Positions 37,935-47,427 of a stretch of 64,000 nucleotides of DNA are shown one piece after another. This DNA comes from Clostridium sp. CAG:417. GTDB lineage: Bacteria > Bacillota_I > Bacilli_A > RF39 > UBA660. The notes beneath the pieces were generated by a model. It was not told the origin of the DNA and did not search any database. It saw only the letters and a program-made list of their open reading frames with translations. The DNA lies in NCBI GenBank assembly GCA_000432835.1, contig FR890370.1:23367-87366 (forward strand). The letters are read 5' to 3'. The position numbers and the translations under genes are program-made. The stretch's first letter is position 1. Each line of letters begins with the position of its first letter.

Positions 37935-37945
37935 CTTATTTTTTT
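37913..37945 (+). terminator. Terminator of gltX
   Basis: AATAAGCT (37913-37920) pairs AGCTTATT (37933-37940), followed by T5; the stop codon is in the hairpin. Confidence 0.75.
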
Positions 37946-38013
37946 GACTTTATGGGTTGATTTTTCTTGAAATTAATATTATTCTTATATCTAGAATAGG
38001 AGAGTGTAAAAGA

Positions 38014-40512
38014 GTGAAAAATAAAAATAGAAAATACATTGTATATGTATTATTATTAATATTGTGCATAAGCATCGGTTATGCGGCCTTGTCAACAACC
38101 CTAAATATTACCGGTGTTTCTAATATTAATAGTGCTAAATGGGATATCCATTTTGAAAACGTCAAAGTTAGCGATACAAGCGTTACTGCAACTTCACCCG
38201 CTGCAATAGATGCTGCTAAAACGACCGTTAACTATAGCGTTCGTCTTCCTAAACCAGGAGACAGTTACACATTTACAGTAGATGTTGTAAATGCTGGAAC
38301 AATAGATGCAATGATTAGTGAGGTTATAAATACTAGTCTTGAAGCAGATACTAAAAAATATCTTGATTATACTGTTAACTATGCTAATGGATTAAGCGTT
38401 GCAGTTAAAGATCAATTAAAAGCTGGAGAAACAGTAAAAATGCAGGTTTCTGTAAAATATAAGACTGATTTAAATGCCAGCGATCTACCAACAGAGGATA
38501 AACCACTTGATTTATCATTCAGGGTAACATATATTCAAGCAGATGAGACATCCAACGCTATTACATCAAATCCAATCATGAATAGTGATACAAAAGGAAA
38601 CTATCACAGTGATACATATAAATCAAAAGTAACAAAGATTAGTACAAAGAAGGTCCTATCAGTTCCAGATACAGCCATTGAAAGTTGGGACGTATCAGTG
38701 GCACAAGATGGTTCGATTAAAGCTTATGTTGAAGACAATGGAGCAGGTGGTTACAATGTTACAATCTGTGCCGATGGCGAGATTTATTTAAACCCATCAT
38801 CTAAATCACTATTTTCTGGATTCATTAATTTAACTACATTAGACTTAAGTAATATAAATACAAAATGTGCATCAGATATATCCCTTCTTATTTCTGGATG
38901 TAGTAATCTAGTAAATCTAAGTCTACCAATACTTGATACAACTAATTTAACAAATATGAATGGAGCATTTGCCGGATGCTCAAGCCTTAAGAGTGTAAAA
39001 TTACAAACTTCAAGTAAAAAGAGTAAATTACAGGATATGGGGGGCTTATTTAGTAGTTGTTCAGCCCTAACATCTATAGATATAAAAAGTCTTGACACCA
39101 GCAAAGTTACTAACATTAGTGGAATCTTTGGTGGAATGTCATCAATAACATCCATTGATATGAGCAATATGAATCTTAGTAGTACAAGTGCAATTGGTGG
39201 TCTAGTTTCTGGATGTAGTAGCCTAGAAACACTAAATTTATCAGGAGTAAACTTTAGTAATGTAATGGGAGTTGGTGGATTCCTTGATGGAGCTGGAGCA
39301 CTAAAAACCCTAAATATGAGTAATACAAAATTACCTAAGGCTAGAAATCTTGGTGGATTCTTATATGGTGCAACAAACCTAGAAACACTTAATTTAAGTG
39401 GTGCTGATTTCAGTGGAGTAACTGATATTAATTCAGGATTTAGCTATTCTAAGGGATTAAAAACATTAAACATGAGCAATGCCAAATTTAGTAGCTTAAC
39501 TTCAATACCTATATTATTTTCAGGTTATTCTTCTTTAGAAACTGTTGATTTATCAGGAGCAGATTTCAGTAATACTACTAGTATTCAATATTTTTTCTCA
39601 TCATGTAATAATTTAAAAACAGTCAATATGAGTCAAATGAATTTATCATCACTTACTAATATGCAAGGAGTATTTAGTAGTTGTAAGAAATTAACAGATG
39701 TTGATTTAAGTAATATAGTTACACCTAAAATAACCGACTTAAGTAATCTATTTAATCAATGCGAATCTCTAACTTCTGTAAACTTTAAGGGAATGGATAC
39801 TCAAACTGTAACAGATATGTCTAATATGTTTTATAACTGTACAGGACTTGTTAACATAGATCTTAGTCCACTTAATACAAAAAGCGTTACAACTATGTAT
39901 CAAATGTTTTGGAATTGTACAAGCCTTGCTAAATTAGATCTTAGTAAGTTCAACACTTCAAACGTTAAGTCCATGGCTTCTATGTTCCAACAATGTTCTG
40001 CTTTAACTAGCATAGATGTTAGTAGTTTTGATACTTCTAATGTTACTAATATGGATAACATTTTTGAGTCATGCAGGAGTATAACAAGTCTAAATTTAAA
40101 GAATTTTACTACCAAAAAACTAACTTCAATGTGGGGAATGTTTAAAAATTGTGAAAAGTTAGCTTCTCTTAATATAAGTAACTTTACTACAGCAAATGTA
40201 ACTAGTATGCAAGAAATGTTTGCTTATTGTAATAGTTTGGGTACCATAGATTTAAGTAAATTTGATACTACCAATGTCACAAATATGAATTCAATGTTTT
40301 ATAATTGTTATAAAATAAATACTAAATTAGCAATTAAAAATAACTCTATTAGTTCATATAATTACTCATCTATGTTCTCAAGTGCAGCTCGTGAAACAGG
40401 TTCGAAAATCGTTTTAGACTATATTTCAACAACATCTGATTTAGTAGATAAAATGATTGCGACAGCTTATTCTAGCAGTAACATTTCAAAGGGTAGTTTA
40501 CTAGCTAGTTAA
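38014..40512 (+). CDS. Secreted BspA/DUF285-type repeat surface protein
   Basis: 832 residues from GTG 38014 (AGGAG about 11 bases upstream; no ATG near). A basic N-terminus and one hydrophobic segment (about 8-28, ending IGYAALST) form a signal or anchor. Residues about 30-180 are a beta-rich domain with PGDSYTFTVDVVNAGTIDA, similar to TasA/CalY-like modules of gut Firmicutes. From residue 263 come 20 copies of a 26-27 residue repeat of the type MFxxCxxLxxLDLSxFxTSxVTxM, the DUF285 leucine-rich form. No LPxTG or other wall anchor is seen. Likely surface adhesin. Preceded and followed by terminators. Confidence 0.85.
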   Translation: MKNKNRKYIVYVLLLILCISIGYAALSTTLNITGVSNINSAKWDIHFENVKVSDTSVTATSPAAIDAAKTTVNYSVRLPKPGDSYTFTVDVVNAGTIDAMISEVINTSLEADTKKYLDYTVNYANGLSVAVKDQLKAGETVKMQVSVKYKTDLNASDLPTEDKPLDLSFRVTYIQADETSNAITSNPIMNSDTKGNYHSDTYKSKVTKISTKKVLSVPDTAIESWDVSVAQDGSIKAYVEDNGAGGYNVTICADGEIYLNPSSKSLFSGFINLTTLDLSNINTKCASDISLLISGCSNLVNLSLPILDTTNLTNMNGAFAGCSSLKSVKLQTSSKKSKLQDMGGLFSSCSALTSIDIKSLDTSKVTNISGIFGGMSSITSIDMSNMNLSSTSAIGGLVSGCSSLETLNLSGVNFSNVMGVGGFLDGAGALKTLNMSNTKLPKARNLGGFLYGATNLETLNLSGADFSGVTDINSGFSYSKGLKTLNMSNAKFSSLTSIPILFSGYSSLETVDLSGADFSNTTSIQYFFSSCNNLKTVNMSQMNLSSLTNMQGVFSSCKKLTDVDLSNIVTPKITDLSNLFNQCESLTSVNFKGMDTQTVTDMSNMFYNCTGLVNIDLSPLNTKSVTTMYQMFWNCTSLAKLDLSKFNTSNVKSMASMFQQCSALTSIDVSSFDTSNVTNMDNIFESCRSITSLNLKNFTTKKLTSMWGMFKNCEKLASLNISNFTTANVTSMQEMFAYCNSLGTIDLSKFDTTNVTNMNSMFYNCYKINTKLAIKNNSISSYNYSSMFSSAARETGSKIVLDYISTTSDLVDKMIATAYSSSNISKGSLLAS
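38800..40290 (+). repeat. 19 full copies of a 78-81 bp coding repeat (plus a partial 20th)
   Basis: Codons 263-759 of the surface protein divide exactly into three 27-residue and sixteen 26-residue units. Copies 14-19 (from about 39820) are most alike (MFxxC and TSNVTxM); copies 5-10 form a second subfamily with LETLNLSGADFS. Unit boundaries were counted by hand. Confidence 0.75.
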
Positions 40513-40517
40513 AAGAA

Positions 40518-40548
40518 AAAAAGTATATATGAAAATATATGCTTTTTT
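40518..40548 (+). terminator. Terminator of the surface-protein gene
   Basis: A 13-base stem (40518-40530 with 40535-40547, one G-T pair), GAAA tetraloop and T run. Confidence 0.8.
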
Positions 40549-40615
40549 CAATAAAACAATAATACTTACATAATATAAATAATATAGGTTAATATAATAT
40601 AATGGAGGATATATA

Positions 40616-41938
40616 ATGGAATTAAAAAAAGAATATTTGGATAAACTAAAAGAAGAATATAAAGAAGATAAGATTAATAATTTACGTCGTCATGCTTTAA
40701 ACAAAACAAAGATCAGTGATTTAGTAAGAGTAGGAGAACAAACAGAATATACTAGAAATAACTTCTCAATTAATATAGAAACACTCCCTGTAGCAAACCA
40801 ATTAGCGAGTGGTAGATGTTGGATCTTTGCTGGTTGCAATATTTTAAGAGAACGCATTGCTAAAAAATATAATTTAGAGGAGTTTGAACTTTCACAAAAC
40901 TATGTTGCATTCTATGATAAGTTAGAAAAATGTAATTACTTCATAGAAACCGTTATATCCTTAATTGATAAGAATAATGATGATAGGACATTATCATACA
41001 TCTTAACCAGAGGTATTGAAGATGGTGGACAATGGGATATGTTTGTAAATATTGTAAAAAAATATGGCCTCGTGCCAAAAGATGCTTTTAACGAAACATA
41101 TCAAAGTTCTAATACTAAAGAAATAGATAATATTCTTAATAGATATTTAAGAAAATTTACATCTACCATTAGAAAAATGCATCATGAGGGAAAAGATGCT
41201 GAAATAAAATCACTCCACGAGAAGAGTATCAAAGAAATCTATAATCTATTGTGTAACTGTTTTGGAGTTCCACCAGTAACTTTTTCTTTCGAATATGTTG
41301 ATAAGGATAAAAACTACAATATTATCAAAGACATTACTCCACATGAATTCTTAGAAGACTTTGTTGAAGCATCCCTTGATGAATTCGTTAGTATTATTAA
41401 TTCACCAACAGAGGATAAACCATTTAATGAATTATATACTGTTAAGTACCTAGGAAACGTTATCGAAGGCAATAAAATAAAATATATTAATTTACCAATT
41501 GAAAGATTTAAAGAGCTAGTTGTAATGCAATTGAGTGAAAAAGAAGCTGTTTGGTTTGGTAGTGATTGCAGTAAATATGGAGATAGAGAAGAAGGACTTT
41601 GGGATGATACCAGTTATAGTGAAGAAGATCTCCTTCAAATAGATATCAGTATGGATAAGCAAACTATGCTAGATATGCGTGAAAGTGCCATGAATCACGC
41701 TATGGTTTTTACGGGTGTAAATATAGATAACCAAAAGCCAACCAAATGGAAAATTGAAAATAGTTGGGGAGATAAAACAGCTCATAAAGGATACTATGTC
41801 GCAACAGATACTTGGTTCGATAACTATGTATATCAAGCTGTAATTAATAAAAAGTATCTTTCAGCAGAAGAATTAAAAATTTTATCAAATGATCCTATAG
41901 AGTTAGAACCTTGGGATCCAATGGGAACACTTGCTTAG
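40616..41938 (+). CDS. pepC: Aminopeptidase C (C1B, bleomycin-hydrolase family)
   Basis: 440 residues; cytoplasmic cysteine aminopeptidase. The catalytic cysteine is C68 in ASGRCWIFAG, the histidine H361 in MNHAMVFTGV, and the asparagine N382 in KIENSWGDK. The C-terminus WDPMGTLA matches the family tail that enters the active site to limit cleavage to the N-terminal residue. TGGAGG precedes ATG 40616. It is flanked by terminators and stands alone. Confidence 0.96.
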   Translation: MELKKEYLDKLKEEYKEDKINNLRRHALNKTKISDLVRVGEQTEYTRNNFSINIETLPVANQLASGRCWIFAGCNILRERIAKKYNLEEFELSQNYVAFYDKLEKCNYFIETVISLIDKNNDDRTLSYILTRGIEDGGQWDMFVNIVKKYGLVPKDAFNETYQSSNTKEIDNILNRYLRKFTSTIRKMHHEGKDAEIKSLHEKSIKEIYNLLCNCFGVPPVTFSFEYVDKDKNYNIIKDITPHEFLEDFVEASLDEFVSIINSPTEDKPFNELYTVKYLGNVIEGNKIKYINLPIERFKELVVMQLSEKEAVWFGSDCSKYGDREEGLWDDTSYSEEDLLQIDISMDKQTMLDMRESAMNHAMVFTGVNIDNQKPTKWKIENSWGDKTAHKGYYVATDTWFDNYVYQAVINKKYLSAEELKILSNDPIELEPWDPMGTLA

Positions 41939-41948
41939 TGTTCTTTTT
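41925..41948 (+). terminator. Terminator of pepC
   Basis: GAACACT (41925-41931) pairs AGTGTTC (41937-41943), then T5; overlaps the stop codon. Confidence 0.75.
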
Positions 41949-42025
41949 ATATTAATTAAAACACAGTTAAATATTGATTTTATATTCGTTTTTAGATAAA
42001 ATATAAATAACTGAGGTGCATAGCG

Positions 42026-42916
42026 ATGGAAGATGTGAAGAAATATTTTAAAGAGAATAGTCAAAACACACTAAAAGATAACTACATCAAAGCTTGTAGT
42101 GATGAAGTTTTCCAAAATTATGTTCACCAATTACCTATTAAAGAAGAAGTTTTAGTAAAATATACATCTTCATTAGAAGAATGTGTCAAACAAAGAAAAA
42201 AATGTATGCATTGTCCAGGCCTTAAAGAATGTCCTCAAGAAGTAAAAGGATTTGTATTAACACCCGAACAAATTGATAAAAGAGTAATTTTTTCTTATGT
42301 TGCCTGTAGTAAGAAACAAAGTATTTTATATAAGGATAATGTTACCTACTTTGATGTTTCAAAAGATATTAGAAACGCCTCACTAAAAGAGGTTTATACT
42401 GATGATAAAGGTCGTGTCCCAATCATCAAGTACTTTAACGACTTTATGAAAAAATATGGCAAGGAAGACACCAAAGGCTTGTACTTGACCGGCTCATTTG
42501 GAACAGGTAAGACTTATTTAATATCTGCCTTATTAAATGATATGGCCAAGAAAAATATTAAAAGTACTATCGTTTATTATCCTGAATTTTTAAGAGAATT
42601 AAAATCATCCTTTGGCTCAGACTTTGATGAAAAATATAATGCTGCCAAAAAAAGTCCCATTTTATTTATAGACGATATTGGAGCTGAAAACTGCAGTAGT
42701 TGGTCAAGAGATGAAATATTAGGATCCATATTACAATACAGAATGGAAGAACACTTAACCACTTTCTTTACGTCAAATTTGACTTTACAAGAATTAGAAA
42801 ATCACCTCTCCATAACCAGTAGTGGAGTAGAAAAAGTAAAAGCAAGACGAATTATTGAAAGAATTAAGCAATTAACAATCCCATTAGAATTAGTAAGTAA
42901 AAATAGGAGAAAATAA
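42026..42916 (+). CDS. dnaI: Primosomal protein DnaI (helicase loader)
   Basis: 296 residues. The N-terminal domain carries the zinc cluster C-x6-C-x2-C-x5-C pattern (CVKQRKKCMHCPGLKECP, about 50-67). The AAA+ domain has Walker A GSFGTGKT (156-163) and Walker B ILFIDDIGAE, with a sensor FFTSNLT. It loads the replicative helicase at origins and restart sites. It follows the usual dnaB-dnaI location only in part: no dnaB is adjacent here. CTGAGGTG precedes ATG 42026, and the RNB nuclease gene starts 1 base after its stop. Confidence 0.93.
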   Translation: MEDVKKYFKENSQNTLKDNYIKACSDEVFQNYVHQLPIKEEVLVKYTSSLEECVKQRKKCMHCPGLKECPQEVKGFVLTPEQIDKRVIFSYVACSKKQSILYKDNVTYFDVSKDIRNASLKEVYTDDKGRVPIIKYFNDFMKKYGKEDTKGLYLTGSFGTGKTYLISALLNDMAKKNIKSTIVYYPEFLRELKSSFGSDFDEKYNAAKKSPILFIDDIGAENCSSWSRDEILGSILQYRMEEHLTTFFTSNLTLQELENHLSITSSGVEKVKARRIIERIKQLTIPLELVSKNRRK

Positions 42917-42917
42917 T

Positions 42918-44822
42918 ATGGATAAGGTATTAAAAAATAAGGAAAATATAATAACTATATTTAAAAATAAAAAAATAAGTAAACCTAAATTAGAAGAATA
43001 CTTAGGAACAGAACTATCAAATGAAGTTATAAATGAACTTTTGTTCCTTATAAATAACATTGTAAAAAGTGATTCTTCAGTAGATATAGAAGAAAATATC
43101 ATTAATATGCTAGATTACACTAAATGTTTATTAGATGAAAATGAGAATATTAATAAAAAAGCAATAGAAAGAAAAGTTCGAAAAATAGAAGAATCTCTAG
43201 ATACTTATCTGCAAGAGGCAAAGTTTACCCCTCACAGGAAAGAAGAATATATTGCTTTAAAGAATAATATTACGCCTTATTTAGATAGACTTACCGTCGT
43301 AAAAAAGAAAGAAATTAGTCATAATGAGCTACTTTATCAACTAATATATAATGTCAAAAATATAGAGTATATAAAACTATCTCTTGATGTTTTAAACATC
43401 ACAAGTACACCTCAATTTGAAGGAAAGACACTTTTAGAAACTATTGTTATTACCTACGCTAGTAAACTAGATAAAATTGATATTATGCTAGATGAGGTTA
43501 GGTATTATGATACAGTTATTAAAATGCTTGTTGAAAATGAATTATCAAATATAAGTTATGAAGATAAGAAGAAAGCTCTTTCTTATTTAAAGAAAACAAA
43601 ATATACACTTAAATCAAAAGATAGGCTTGGTAGAGAAAAGACTAAATACATTTCAGCACTGATTGAATATTTAAAAGAAAACGTAAATGGTGACAAGTAT
43701 TTGGATGAGTTATCAAAACGCTATAGTGTAAACATAAAAAAAGCCGATGGACCTACTTTAGGAGATATTAATCCCTACATAAATAATAGAGTTATTAGTA
43801 ATGATTTCATTATTTCGATTGATAATTCTTGTACCGGTGAAATTGATGATGCTATATCATGTAAAAGACTTCCTAATGGTAACTATTTATTAGGAATTCA
43901 TATTACTGATATCTTTGGCTACTTCAATATCAATAGTGCCATCGTGAAAGAGGCCTATGATAAAGTTACAACAATTTATTCTAATGGTCTATTCATTCCG
44001 ATGTTTCCTATGAACATTGCTATAGATCAAGCATCTCTTATAGAAAACAGACCTCGTTATGCTGATTCTCATTACTATGAAATAACAAAGAACGGTGAAG
44101 TGGTATCTGATATTATTATGCCAACCATCATTACAAATAATAAAAAGCTTAATTATGAACAAGCCAATAAAATTATTAAAGAAGATAAAAGTAGAAATGA
44201 AGAATTATTAACTACTATAGAAAGCCTCATAGAAGTAGGAGATATTTTAGAAAGAAAGTTTCAAACAAGTTCACTATATCTAAGTAATAAAGTTAATACA
44301 CTAGATCCATCCTGTAGTAAAGTAGGACAGAGTGCTGCCGAAAAGATAGTTCTATATACTATGCTTTTAGAAAATAGTAATATGGCCGAATATTTCTATA
44401 AAAATAATTATCCTTTAATTTATAGAACTCACTCTTTTGAAACTAACTATGACCAAGAAAAAGAAAATATTTTAAAACAGTTAAACATGATAGCAACAGA
44501 TGATATCGATAAATTTATAAAGTCACTAATAGATATTAAACCACAATCAACCTATGCTATTTCAGGAAGTCATGAAGGTCTAGGCCTAAAACATTATTGT
44601 CACTCAACATCTCCCGAAAGAAGATTTGCTGATTTATGGAACAGATATTTAAATAAAAGATGTCGTATGGAAAATAGTAATGACCCTGATATCTATAAAC
44701 TAGAAAAAGAAACCAAAAGAGTAATAGAACGTATAAATGAACAACTAATTCATATAAATAGTTTTTCTGTTGATTATAATGAATATTTAAGAAAAAATAG
44801 GCAAAAGATTAAGACTAAGTAG
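42918..44822 (+). CDS. RNB-domain ribonuclease, atypical
   Basis: 634 residues. The C-terminal half is an RNB exonuclease domain: DGPTLGDI then SIDNSCTGEIDDAISC, with D302, D310 and D311 aligned to RNase II D201, D209 and D210. The D207 position is E308. The arginine motif SPERRFADLW and GLKHYCHS are kept. Residues 1-270 are helical and show no cold-shock (OB) domains, and the C-terminal S1 domain is short or missing. It is therefore not a standard RNase R. Starts 1 base after dnaI, so it is translationally coupled. Confidence 0.85.
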   Translation: MDKVLKNKENIITIFKNKKISKPKLEEYLGTELSNEVINELLFLINNIVKSDSSVDIEENIINMLDYTKCLLDENENINKKAIERKVRKIEESLDTYLQEAKFTPHRKEEYIALKNNITPYLDRLTVVKKKEISHNELLYQLIYNVKNIEYIKLSLDVLNITSTPQFEGKTLLETIVITYASKLDKIDIMLDEVRYYDTVIKMLVENELSNISYEDKKKALSYLKKTKYTLKSKDRLGREKTKYISALIEYLKENVNGDKYLDELSKRYSVNIKKADGPTLGDINPYINNRVISNDFIISIDNSCTGEIDDAISCKRLPNGNYLLGIHITDIFGYFNINSAIVKEAYDKVTTIYSNGLFIPMFPMNIAIDQASLIENRPRYADSHYYEITKNGEVVSDIIMPTIITNNKKLNYEQANKIIKEDKSRNEELLTTIESLIEVGDILERKFQTSSLYLSNKVNTLDPSCSKVGQSAAEKIVLYTMLLENSNMAEYFYKNNYPLIYRTHSFETNYDQEKENILKQLNMIATDDIDKFIKSLIDIKPQSTYAISGSHEGLGLKHYCHSTSPERRFADLWNRYLNKRCRMENSNDPDIYKLEKETKRVIERINEQLIHINSFSVDYNEYLRKNRQKIKTK

Positions 44823-44851
44823 TTGCAATGAAAGAAAAATTGTGATATAAA
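44823..44851 (+). promoter_or_regulatory. Promoter of the T-box-dut-thrS transcript
   Basis: TTGCAA (44823-44828), 17-base spacer, TATAAA (44846-44851). It begins immediately after the stop codon of the RNB gene. Confidence 0.6.
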
Positions 44852-44857
44852 TTAAAT

Positions 44858-45058
44858 GTACGTTAAATACAAAGAGAAAGGACATGATTAACTTTAATCT
44901 TTTTAAAGAGAGTCTAAGCTGCTGGAATTTAGATAAAAGACAAGTTAGTTACTACCTTTTTAGTAGAATTATGCAAAGTAATTCCGGGGAAACTCGTTAC
45001 ATTTGTAAGTTAAACAAAGGATGGTACCGTGCTTATGCACTCCTGTATCATCCTTTTT
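44858..45058 (+). promoter_or_regulatory. T-box riboswitch (threonine) upstream of dut-thrS
   Basis: Compact leader of about 200 bases. AGAGAGTC...GCTGG...GAC (44909 onward) matches the distal stem I of T-boxes. Threonine codons ACT/ACC at 44951-44956 are the candidate specifier. The T-box AAGGATGGTACCGTG is at 45017-45031. Terminator arms AAAGGATG (45016-45023) and CATCCTTT (45049-45056) end in T; an inner GTGC/GCAC hairpin lies between. The first gene downstream is dut; thrS follows. Confidence 0.85.
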
Positions 45059-45077
45059 GTGTGGAAAGGAAATGTCT

Positions 45078-45557
45078 ATGAGAAAGTTTGAAAAGATAAG
45101 CTTTGAACAATTTAAAAAAGATGTCTGTTCTGATGAAGATTTATATAATGAATATAGTCTTCCTAAACGAGGTACCAAGTATAGTGCTGGCTATGACTTT
45201 TTCGCATTACAGCCATTCACTCTAAAACCAGGAGAAACCATAAAAGTACCAACAGGTGTTAAGGTCACGATGAATGAAGACGAAATGTTGATGATTGTTG
45301 TAAGAAGTAGTCAAGGGTTTAAATATAACGTTAGATTATGTAACCAAGTAGGAATTATAGAAAGTGACTATTACAACAATGAAACAAATGAAGGACATCT
45401 TTTTATAAGACTTCAAAACCATGGAGATAAAGATTATATAGTTAAAAAGGGCGATGCTATTTGTCAAGCTATATTTACAAAATTTTTAACTGTAGATAAT
45501 GAAGAAAAAATAACAACAGAAAGGATCGGTGGATTTGGTTCCACTAATGGTAGATAA
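45078..45557 (+). CDS. dut: dUTPase
   Basis: 159 residues. ATG 45078 is preferred, 7 bases after AAAGGA, over ATG 45072 at 1 base. Hydrolyses dUTP to dUMP. Motifs: I SAGYDFFAL, II VRSSQGFKYNV, III LCNQVGIIESDYYNN, IV KKGDAICQAIF, and V RIGGFGSTNGR at the C-terminus. The motif III region has an insertion (NNETNEGH) relative to E. coli Dut. It is the first gene after a threonine T-box and lies directly before thrS, sharing its transcript. Confidence 0.92.
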   Translation: MRKFEKISFEQFKKDVCSDEDLYNEYSLPKRGTKYSAGYDFFALQPFTLKPGETIKVPTGVKVTMNEDEMLMIVVRSSQGFKYNVRLCNQVGIIESDYYNNETNEGHLFIRLQNHGDKDYIVKKGDAICQAIFTKFLTVDNEEKITTERIGGFGSTNGR

Positions 45558-45558
45558 T

Positions 45559-47310
45559 ATGAATATTAAAGAAAATGAAAGATTACAACGTTTAAATCAC
45601 AGTGGAGCACATTTACTTGCTCAAGCTGTAAAACATTTATATCCTAATGCAAAGTTTTGGGTAGGACCAGTAATTGAAGAAGGATTCTATTACGATATTG
45701 ATTTAGGAAATGTTACTCTAACAGAAGAAGATTTGCCTAAAATTGAAAAGGAAATGAAGAAAATAGTAAAAGACGGTAAGAAGATCATTAGACATGAATT
45801 AACAAGACAAGAAGCTTTAGAAATGTTTAAAAATGATGAATATAAGATAGATCTTATCGAAAGAATGCCAGAGGATGAAGTAATAACTTGCTATTCTCAG
45901 GGTGATTTTACTGACTTATGTCGTGGACCACATGTTGAAAGCACTAAAGAGTTAAAGCACTTTAAACTTTTAAAAGTATCTGGAGCATATTATAAAGGTG
46001 ACTCCAAAAATAAAATGCTTCAAAGAATTTATGGTATTTGCTTTGATACAGAAGAAGAGTTACAAAAGCATCTTGAATTCTTGGAAGACTGTAAACAAAG
46101 AGATCACAGAAAATTAGGTAAAGATTTGGGCATATTTATGTTCTCAGAATTAGTAGGAAAAGGTCTACCAATGTGGTTACCTAATGGCTTTACAGTAAGA
46201 CAAAACCTTGTAAATTATATTATGAATAAAGAAATTAGCTTAGGTTACAAACATGTTATGACACCATCACTAGGAAATGTTGATTTATATAAAACATCAG
46301 GTCACTGGGATCACTATAAAGAAGATATGTTTCCAGCTATGGAATTAGATGATGAAGCTTATGTTTTAAGACCGATGAACTGTCCACATCACATGATGAT
46401 GTTTAAAAACAGTCTTCATTCATATCGTGATCTACCAGTAAGAATAGCAGAAATTGCTAATGACTTCAGATATGAAGCTAGTGGTGCAGTATGTGGTATT
46501 GAAAGAACAAGAGCCTTCACTCAAAATGATTCACATATTTTCTGCCGCCTTGATCAAATAAAAGATGAATTCCAAGGAGTAGTAAAATTAATACTTGATG
46601 TTTACAAAGACTTTGGCTTCAATGACTATGAATTCAGATTATCATTAAGAGATAAAAATGATAAAGAAAAATATTTCGATAACGACGAAATGTGGGATAA
46701 AGCAGAAAATGAATTAAGAAAAGTTTTAACAGAGCTTAATATACCATTCTATGAAACAGAAGGAGAAGCTGCATTCTATGGACCTAAATTAGACGTCCAA
46801 GTAAAAAGCGCTATTGGACATGATGTAACCCTTTCAACATGTCAATTAGATTTCTTATTACCAGAAAGATTTGAACTTACATATATAGATGAAGAAGGCA
46901 AGAAAGTAAGACCAGTAGTAATTCATAGAGCAATTCTTGGTTCTCTAGATAGATTTATTGCCTTCCTATTAGAAGAAACAAAAGGTGCACTACCATTATG
47001 GCTTGCTCCAGTTCAGGTAAATATTATTCCCGTATCAAGTGAACACCAATTAGACTATGCTTATGAAGTAAAAGAAATATTAGAAAAATCAGGAATAAGA
47101 GTGGAAGTAGATGCTCGTAATGAAAAACTTGGTTATCGTATGAGAGAGTCTCAAACTAAAAAAATACCATATACTTTAGTTCTAGGTGACAATGAAAAAG
47201 AAAATAAAACTGTAACTTATAGAAAACATGGTAGCAGTGATAAAGAAACTCTAAGTATTGATGACTTTAAAGAATTAGTATTAACACAAATAGAAGAAAA
47301 AGCTCTTTAA
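45559..47310 (+). CDS. thrS: Threonyl-tRNA synthetase, lacking the TGS domain
   Basis: 583 residues from ATG 45559 (ATG 45547, overlapping dut, is possible; neither has a strong site, so coupling to dut is likely). The editing domain starts at once, with HSGAHLLAQAV and, later, DLCRGPH. Class II catalytic motifs: RMRP-like VLRPMNCPHHMMMF, the FRYEASG motif, and QLDFLLPERF and HRAILGSLDRF near the end. The N-terminal TGS domain (about 60 residues) of longer ThrRS is absent. An anticodon-binding domain ends at residue 583. T-box controlled. Confidence 0.95.
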   Translation: MNIKENERLQRLNHSGAHLLAQAVKHLYPNAKFWVGPVIEEGFYYDIDLGNVTLTEEDLPKIEKEMKKIVKDGKKIIRHELTRQEALEMFKNDEYKIDLIERMPEDEVITCYSQGDFTDLCRGPHVESTKELKHFKLLKVSGAYYKGDSKNKMLQRIYGICFDTEEELQKHLEFLEDCKQRDHRKLGKDLGIFMFSELVGKGLPMWLPNGFTVRQNLVNYIMNKEISLGYKHVMTPSLGNVDLYKTSGHWDHYKEDMFPAMELDDEAYVLRPMNCPHHMMMFKNSLHSYRDLPVRIAEIANDFRYEASGAVCGIERTRAFTQNDSHIFCRLDQIKDEFQGVVKLILDVYKDFGFNDYEFRLSLRDKNDKEKYFDNDEMWDKAENELRKVLTELNIPFYETEGEAAFYGPKLDVQVKSAIGHDVTLSTCQLDFLLPERFELTYIDEEGKKVRPVVIHRAILGSLDRFIAFLLEETKGALPLWLAPVQVNIIPVSSEHQLDYAYEVKEILEKSGIRVEVDARNEKLGYRMRESQTKKIPYTLVLGDNEKENKTVTYRKHGSSDKETLSIDDFKELVLTQIEEKAL

Positions 47311-47327
47311 AATAGTTTAAAAAGATT

Positions 47328-47354
47328 AACTAGAAGGAAACTTCTAGTTTTTTT
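47328..47354 (+). terminator. Terminator of the dut-thrS operon
   Basis: AACTAGAAG (47328-47336), GAAA loop, CTTCTAGTT (47341-47349), then T. Confidence 0.9.
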
Positions 47355-47388
47355 ATGTGTCAATCTTTGATAATTATTGTCAAAAAAC

Positions 47389-47417
47389 TTTACAAAATAA
47401 ATAACATGGGGTATTAT
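47389..47417 (+). promoter_or_regulatory. Promoter of the mraZ operon
   Basis: TTTACA (47389-47394), 17-base spacer, TATTAT (47412-47417). The predicted transcript starts just before the MraZ boxes. Confidence 0.65.
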
Positions 47418-47427
47418 TATGGTAAGC

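Noticed and set aside
38800..40290. Repeat array considered as CRISPR or satellite
   Set aside because: The units are in-frame codons of a leucine-rich protein, imperfect, and have no spacers.
44884..45081. 65-codon open frame upstream of dut
   Set aside because: It runs through the T-box specifier and terminator; the conserved RNA explains the sequence.
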